Positions 47,906 through 49,743 of a stretch of DNA of 49,743 bases are shown here, piece by piece. Each line of letters opens with the position of its first letter. The stretch's first letter is position 1. A program made the translations under genes and the position numbers. Source of the DNA: an uncultured Sphingomonadaceae bacterium (GTDB taxonomy: Bacteria > Pseudomonadota > Alphaproteobacteria > Sphingomonadales > Sphingomonadaceae); contig CALLJS010000026.1 in the NCBI GenBank assembly GCA_938050045.1, positions 1 to 49,743 on the forward strand, in the 5' to 3' direction. The notes beneath the pieces are model-generated. The model was not told the DNA's origin. It ran no database searches and saw only the letters and a program-made list of their open reading frames with translations.

Positions 47906-48010
47906 CGGTATTTAATTATACCGAAGCTTACCACTGACGGTCGGCGGTCCTCCCATTATGGCCTTCCGTCTCCACTGGGCGGGTGTTTATCTTAAACACC
48001 TGCCTTTTTT
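47906..48010 (+). ncRNA. candidate structured small RNA with terminator
   Basis: Three structured elements lie in 105 bases without an ORF. CGGTAT-N6-ATACCG is at 47906-47923. A longer hairpin closed by GACGG (from 47936) and CCGTC (ending about 47970) has a C-rich CCTCCC inside. A textbook rho-independent terminator is at 47978-48010 (GGCGGGTGTTT/AAACACCTGCC, then T6). There is no gene immediately upstream that needs this terminator (AraC ends 600 bases before). The CCUCCC loop is like the anti-Shine-Dalgarno loops of alphaproteobacterial sRNAs. Function unknown. Confidence 0.5.
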
Positions 48011-48134
48011 GTGCGTTAAATATAAAATATACTTTATTATCAGATGCTTAAATTAATCTTATCGTCCAAAAGCGTAAATCTACAAAACCACTTAATCTGA
48101 AATACATCCACTATTCTGATACGATAGATTATAA

Positions 48135-48155
48135 GCTGAAGATCGCATCTTCGGC
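48135..48155 (+). promoter_or_regulatory. leader hairpin of the OsmC-family gene
   Basis: GCTGAAGAT-CGC-ATCTTCGGC forms a 9-bp stem (one G-U) with a 3-base loop, 30 bases before the ATG 48185. It may stabilise or control the mRNA or be an operator; an AGAGAG box lies between it and the start. Confidence 0.5.
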
Positions 48156-48184
48156 AGAATAAACATTATCATAAAGAGAGCAAA

Positions 48185-48634
48185 ATGGCATTTACAAAAC
48201 ATGACATACATCCCGCTGATATTCCTTCTGGTGCTATTCATATTAGCCCCGATGATTCAGGCCCCTTAGCGCTATCAATGAAGACTGAAAATCACGAAAT
48301 TTTCGCAGACGAACCCAAACGCTTAGGTGGTAATGATACCGCACCTAATCCTTATGATTTTTTGCACGCGGGGCTCGGCAGTTGTACGGCTATCACACTT
48401 CGCTTTTATGCTAAAAAACATAATTTGGTTCTCGAAGATTTTCACGTTATTGTCTCTTCGAAAAGAGATAGCGAAGGGCAACTCATTATCTTAAAAGAAC
48501 TGATCTTTCATGAAAACTTCAGCGAAGAAGAGATCGACTATTTGGTAAAAGCTTCTAAAAAATGCCCTATGCACAGTGATTTATTGAGATCTATTGAAAT
48601 CAACACCACTGTCAAACAAGAACATGCATCGTAA
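48185..48634 (+). CDS. OsmC-family peroxiredoxin-like protein
   Basis: A 149-aa OsmC/Ohr-fold protein. The two redox cysteines are present in LHAGLGSCTAITLRFYAKK (about 64) and ASKKCPMHSDLL (about 126). The arrangement GGNDTAPNPYDFLHAGLGSC is of the YhfA-like OsmC subgroup, not Ohr. Such proteins reduce organic hydroperoxides or other thiol-reactive stressors. It is transcribed alone, with a leader hairpin upstream and an imperfect hairpin downstream. It fits with the katG/yaaA stress theme of the window. Confidence 0.92.
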   Translation: MAFTKHDIHPADIPSGAIHISPDDSGPLALSMKTENHEIFADEPKRLGGNDTAPNPYDFLHAGLGSCTAITLRFYAKKHNLVLEDFHVIVSSKRDSEGQLIILKELIFHENFSEEEIDYLVKASKKCPMHSDLLRSIEINTTVKQEHAS

Positions 48635-48675
48635 AACATATACAGCAGACACCAAAATGGCGGCAATTTCTGCTC

Positions 48676-48721
48676 GGAAAGCTCCTTGGGAAGGCAATAA
48701 GCACTCCCAGCAGAGCTTTCC
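48676..48721 (+). terminator. imperfect hairpin after the OsmC-family gene
   Basis: GGAAAGCT and AGCTTTCC pair, with an inner TTGGGA/TCCCAG stem, about 42 bases after the stop. There is no T-run, so termination is uncertain. Confidence 0.45.
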
Positions 48722-49076
48722 ACTTGATATTATTGCTCTATATTAGTGCCATTTTGACGCCGCGCCTAAGCCTTTAATAAGGTCTGATCCTAATTACAGC
48801 GCTGTAATGGCCTGTATCGGCCGCTTATAATTTCGGGTGAATCAATATATTAGACTCAATATTATAATGACTCACTATTAAGCAACTATTATAATTTCAC
48901 CCTCAACGGCTAGCAATTTTCTGCGCCTAAAAACTTAGCCAGCTATCGCTTCATTGAAAATTCTGAATAAAAGATGGCCAGTCTTAAACGGCTGGCATCA
49001 TCATAGATGTTCGCGCGCGAGAAATATTCAATTCCAAAACCGATTGAACAAAATTTAGAGCGTATGAAATAAAAAG
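48722..49076. other. gene-free region with one hairpin
   Basis: No ORF of note. A bulged 8-bp hairpin, GATG-G-CCAG with CTGG-CATC, lies at 48973-48999. CATTTTGACGC near 48750 repeats a motif from about 45153. Confidence 0.4.
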
Positions 49077-49280
49077 AGGCAGGTAGCGAGAATGCGCTAC
49101 CTGCCTGTAGAAACGGTTAGCTTGGGAAAGGACTAAACCGTATAATAAAGTCATCTAGCGGGGGGAAGCTAGATAACCAAAAAGCGATTAGCAAAGATTT
49201 CAATCTAATCGCTATAGGACATCGAAATAATTCAATATCCTCAAACACACCAGAAGATCTTGGGGGAAATCTTGGGTCTG
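49077..49280. ncRNA. candidate non-coding RNA: five consecutive hairpins, G-rich loops
   Basis: No gene is present, but five stems follow one another. A: AGGCAGGTAGCG/CGCTACCTGCCT, 49077-49106. B: ACGGTT/AACCGT, 49113-49141, loop with TTGGGAAAGGA. C: ATCTAGC/GCTAGAT, 49153-49174, loop GGGGGGAA. D: AGCGATTAG/CTAATCGCT, 49183-49213. E: AAGAT/ATCTT with outer CAG/CTG, 49251-49280, loop CTTGGGGGAA. Stems have unrelated sequences but loops B, C and E share G-runs ending in GAA. Repeated GGA loops are the design of CsrA/RsmA-sequestering RNAs; that is only an analogy here. The transcribed strand is not determined, though the GGA reading needs the plus strand. Confidence 0.5.
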
Positions 49281-49684
49281 TCTATGATTATTGTCTAACT
49301 ATTATTTTAATATTTCTATTTCAGATTTACTATATTTTCAGATTCTGTGTATTCATGGAATCAGATCATAGAATTTTAGAATGCGACTCTATTGTTTAAA
49401 TATCTGATCGAAAACTAATTTGAGTGGTATCAGCGATTATATTAGGGTCACAGGCAAGACAATATACAAATCAAGGGTAAAGAGCTGACCTATATGTAGG
49501 CCCGCGATTGATTGATCCCAATGCTGCCGCCAATGTTTCAGACGCTTTATTGCGCGGATTAATACAGTGCATAACATCATTCCACCCCAGCACATCAAAA
49601 ACATAATCCTTAATATCTTATCTTGTACTTAACTGTAAAAAGGCGCAGAGGCTATACAGATATTCAGACGATGATATAGGGGCA
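49281..49684. other. AT-rich region upstream of the right-edge gene
   Basis: No complete gene. A 41-codon open stretch near 49485-49610 reads LYVGPRLIDPNAAANVSDAL without a start codon and could be a relic; I recognise no family. The promoter of the gene starting at 49685 must lie here. Confidence 0.35.
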
Positions 49685-49743
49685 ATGATGATGGAAAATA
49701 GCGCACGAAGCGGCCTGCTCCAAGCGATTGCAGCTTATATTAT
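49685..49743 (+). CDS. partial CDS, probable EamA/RarD-type transporter
   Basis: An AGGGG box precedes three consecutive ATG codons (49685, 49688, 49691). The visible 19 residues, MMMENSARSGLLQAIAAYI, match the opening of RarD-like EamA permeases (GLLLALAAY-WG...), with the first membrane helix beginning at the window edge. The rest is outside. The call rests on very few residues. Confidence 0.4.
   Translation, partial: MMMENSARSGLLQAIAAYI

Noticed and set aside
49485-49610. Open stretch LYVGPRLIDPNAAANVSDAL as a gene
   Set aside because: No start codon, only about 41 codons, and no recognised family.

Overview
The window reads as a chromosomal stretch of an alphaproteobacterium of the Sphingomonadales type, with unusually low GC for that order (by eye roughly mid-40s percent in the core genes). 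The evidence is gene content and order. A PIMT-like methyltransferase, TolC, a PopZ-like DUF2497 protein and valS follow one another, as in many sphingomonads. There is a long Xanthomonas-type TonB-dependent receptor, a TauE/SafE + TIGR02186 pair, an NfrB-like glycosyltransferase beside an NfrA-C-like protein, and FolD/YggT/ArgB neighbours. No plasmid, phage or CRISPR machinery is seen.

Layout. 1-1.3 kb: an HPr-kinase-like gene of higher GC, entering from the left edge. 1.3-9.9 kb: tRNA-Cys and the envelope/core block (PIMT-like, tolC, DUF2497, an S9 peptidase, valS), with a dead zeta-toxin-like gene just before valS. 9.9-16.8 kb (minus strand): a tandem repeat, an orphan HerA-type ATPase, TIGR02186/TauE and an NfrA/NfrB-like envelope pair. 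17-21 kb: nhaA preceded by a perfect 20-bp palindrome, a DUF885 peptidase, a DUF454 protein and a CDF metal transporter lacking its cytoplasmic domain, next to a wrecked IS5-type transposase. 22-30 kb: an iron and peroxide block (TonB receptor, bfd behind a Fur-like box, bfr, yaaA, katG). 29.8-30.9 kb: an HTH + PIN toxin-antitoxin pair. 30.9-42.9 kb: housekeeping genes (maeB, mutS, argB, YggT, folD, MarC, photolyase-like, LON-domain, thioredoxin/TPR).

43.1-44.8 kb is the most unusual place. Immediately after tRNA-Gly lie a frameshifted N-terminal scrap of a tyrosine integrase and the C-terminal scrap of a peptide-exporting ABC transporter. An intact 74-aa peptide follows, with a double-glycine-type (GA) leader and a glycine/alanine-rich core. 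A 37-aa single-TM protein overlaps its stop codon. A second leader/core peptide sits in the same frame but has no start codon. This looks like a decaying genomic island carrying a two-peptide, class II bacteriocin-like locus that has lost its own exporter.

44.8-49.7 kb: an exported isochorismatase-like lipoprotein with an AraC regulator, an OsmC-family gene, and long gene-poor DNA rich in RNA hairpins. Two stretches stand out as possible non-coding RNAs. 47906-48010 ends in a good terminator. 49077-49280 has five consecutive hairpins, three of them with G-rich GGGAA-type loops. The window ends 59 bases into a probable EamA/RarD-type transporter gene.
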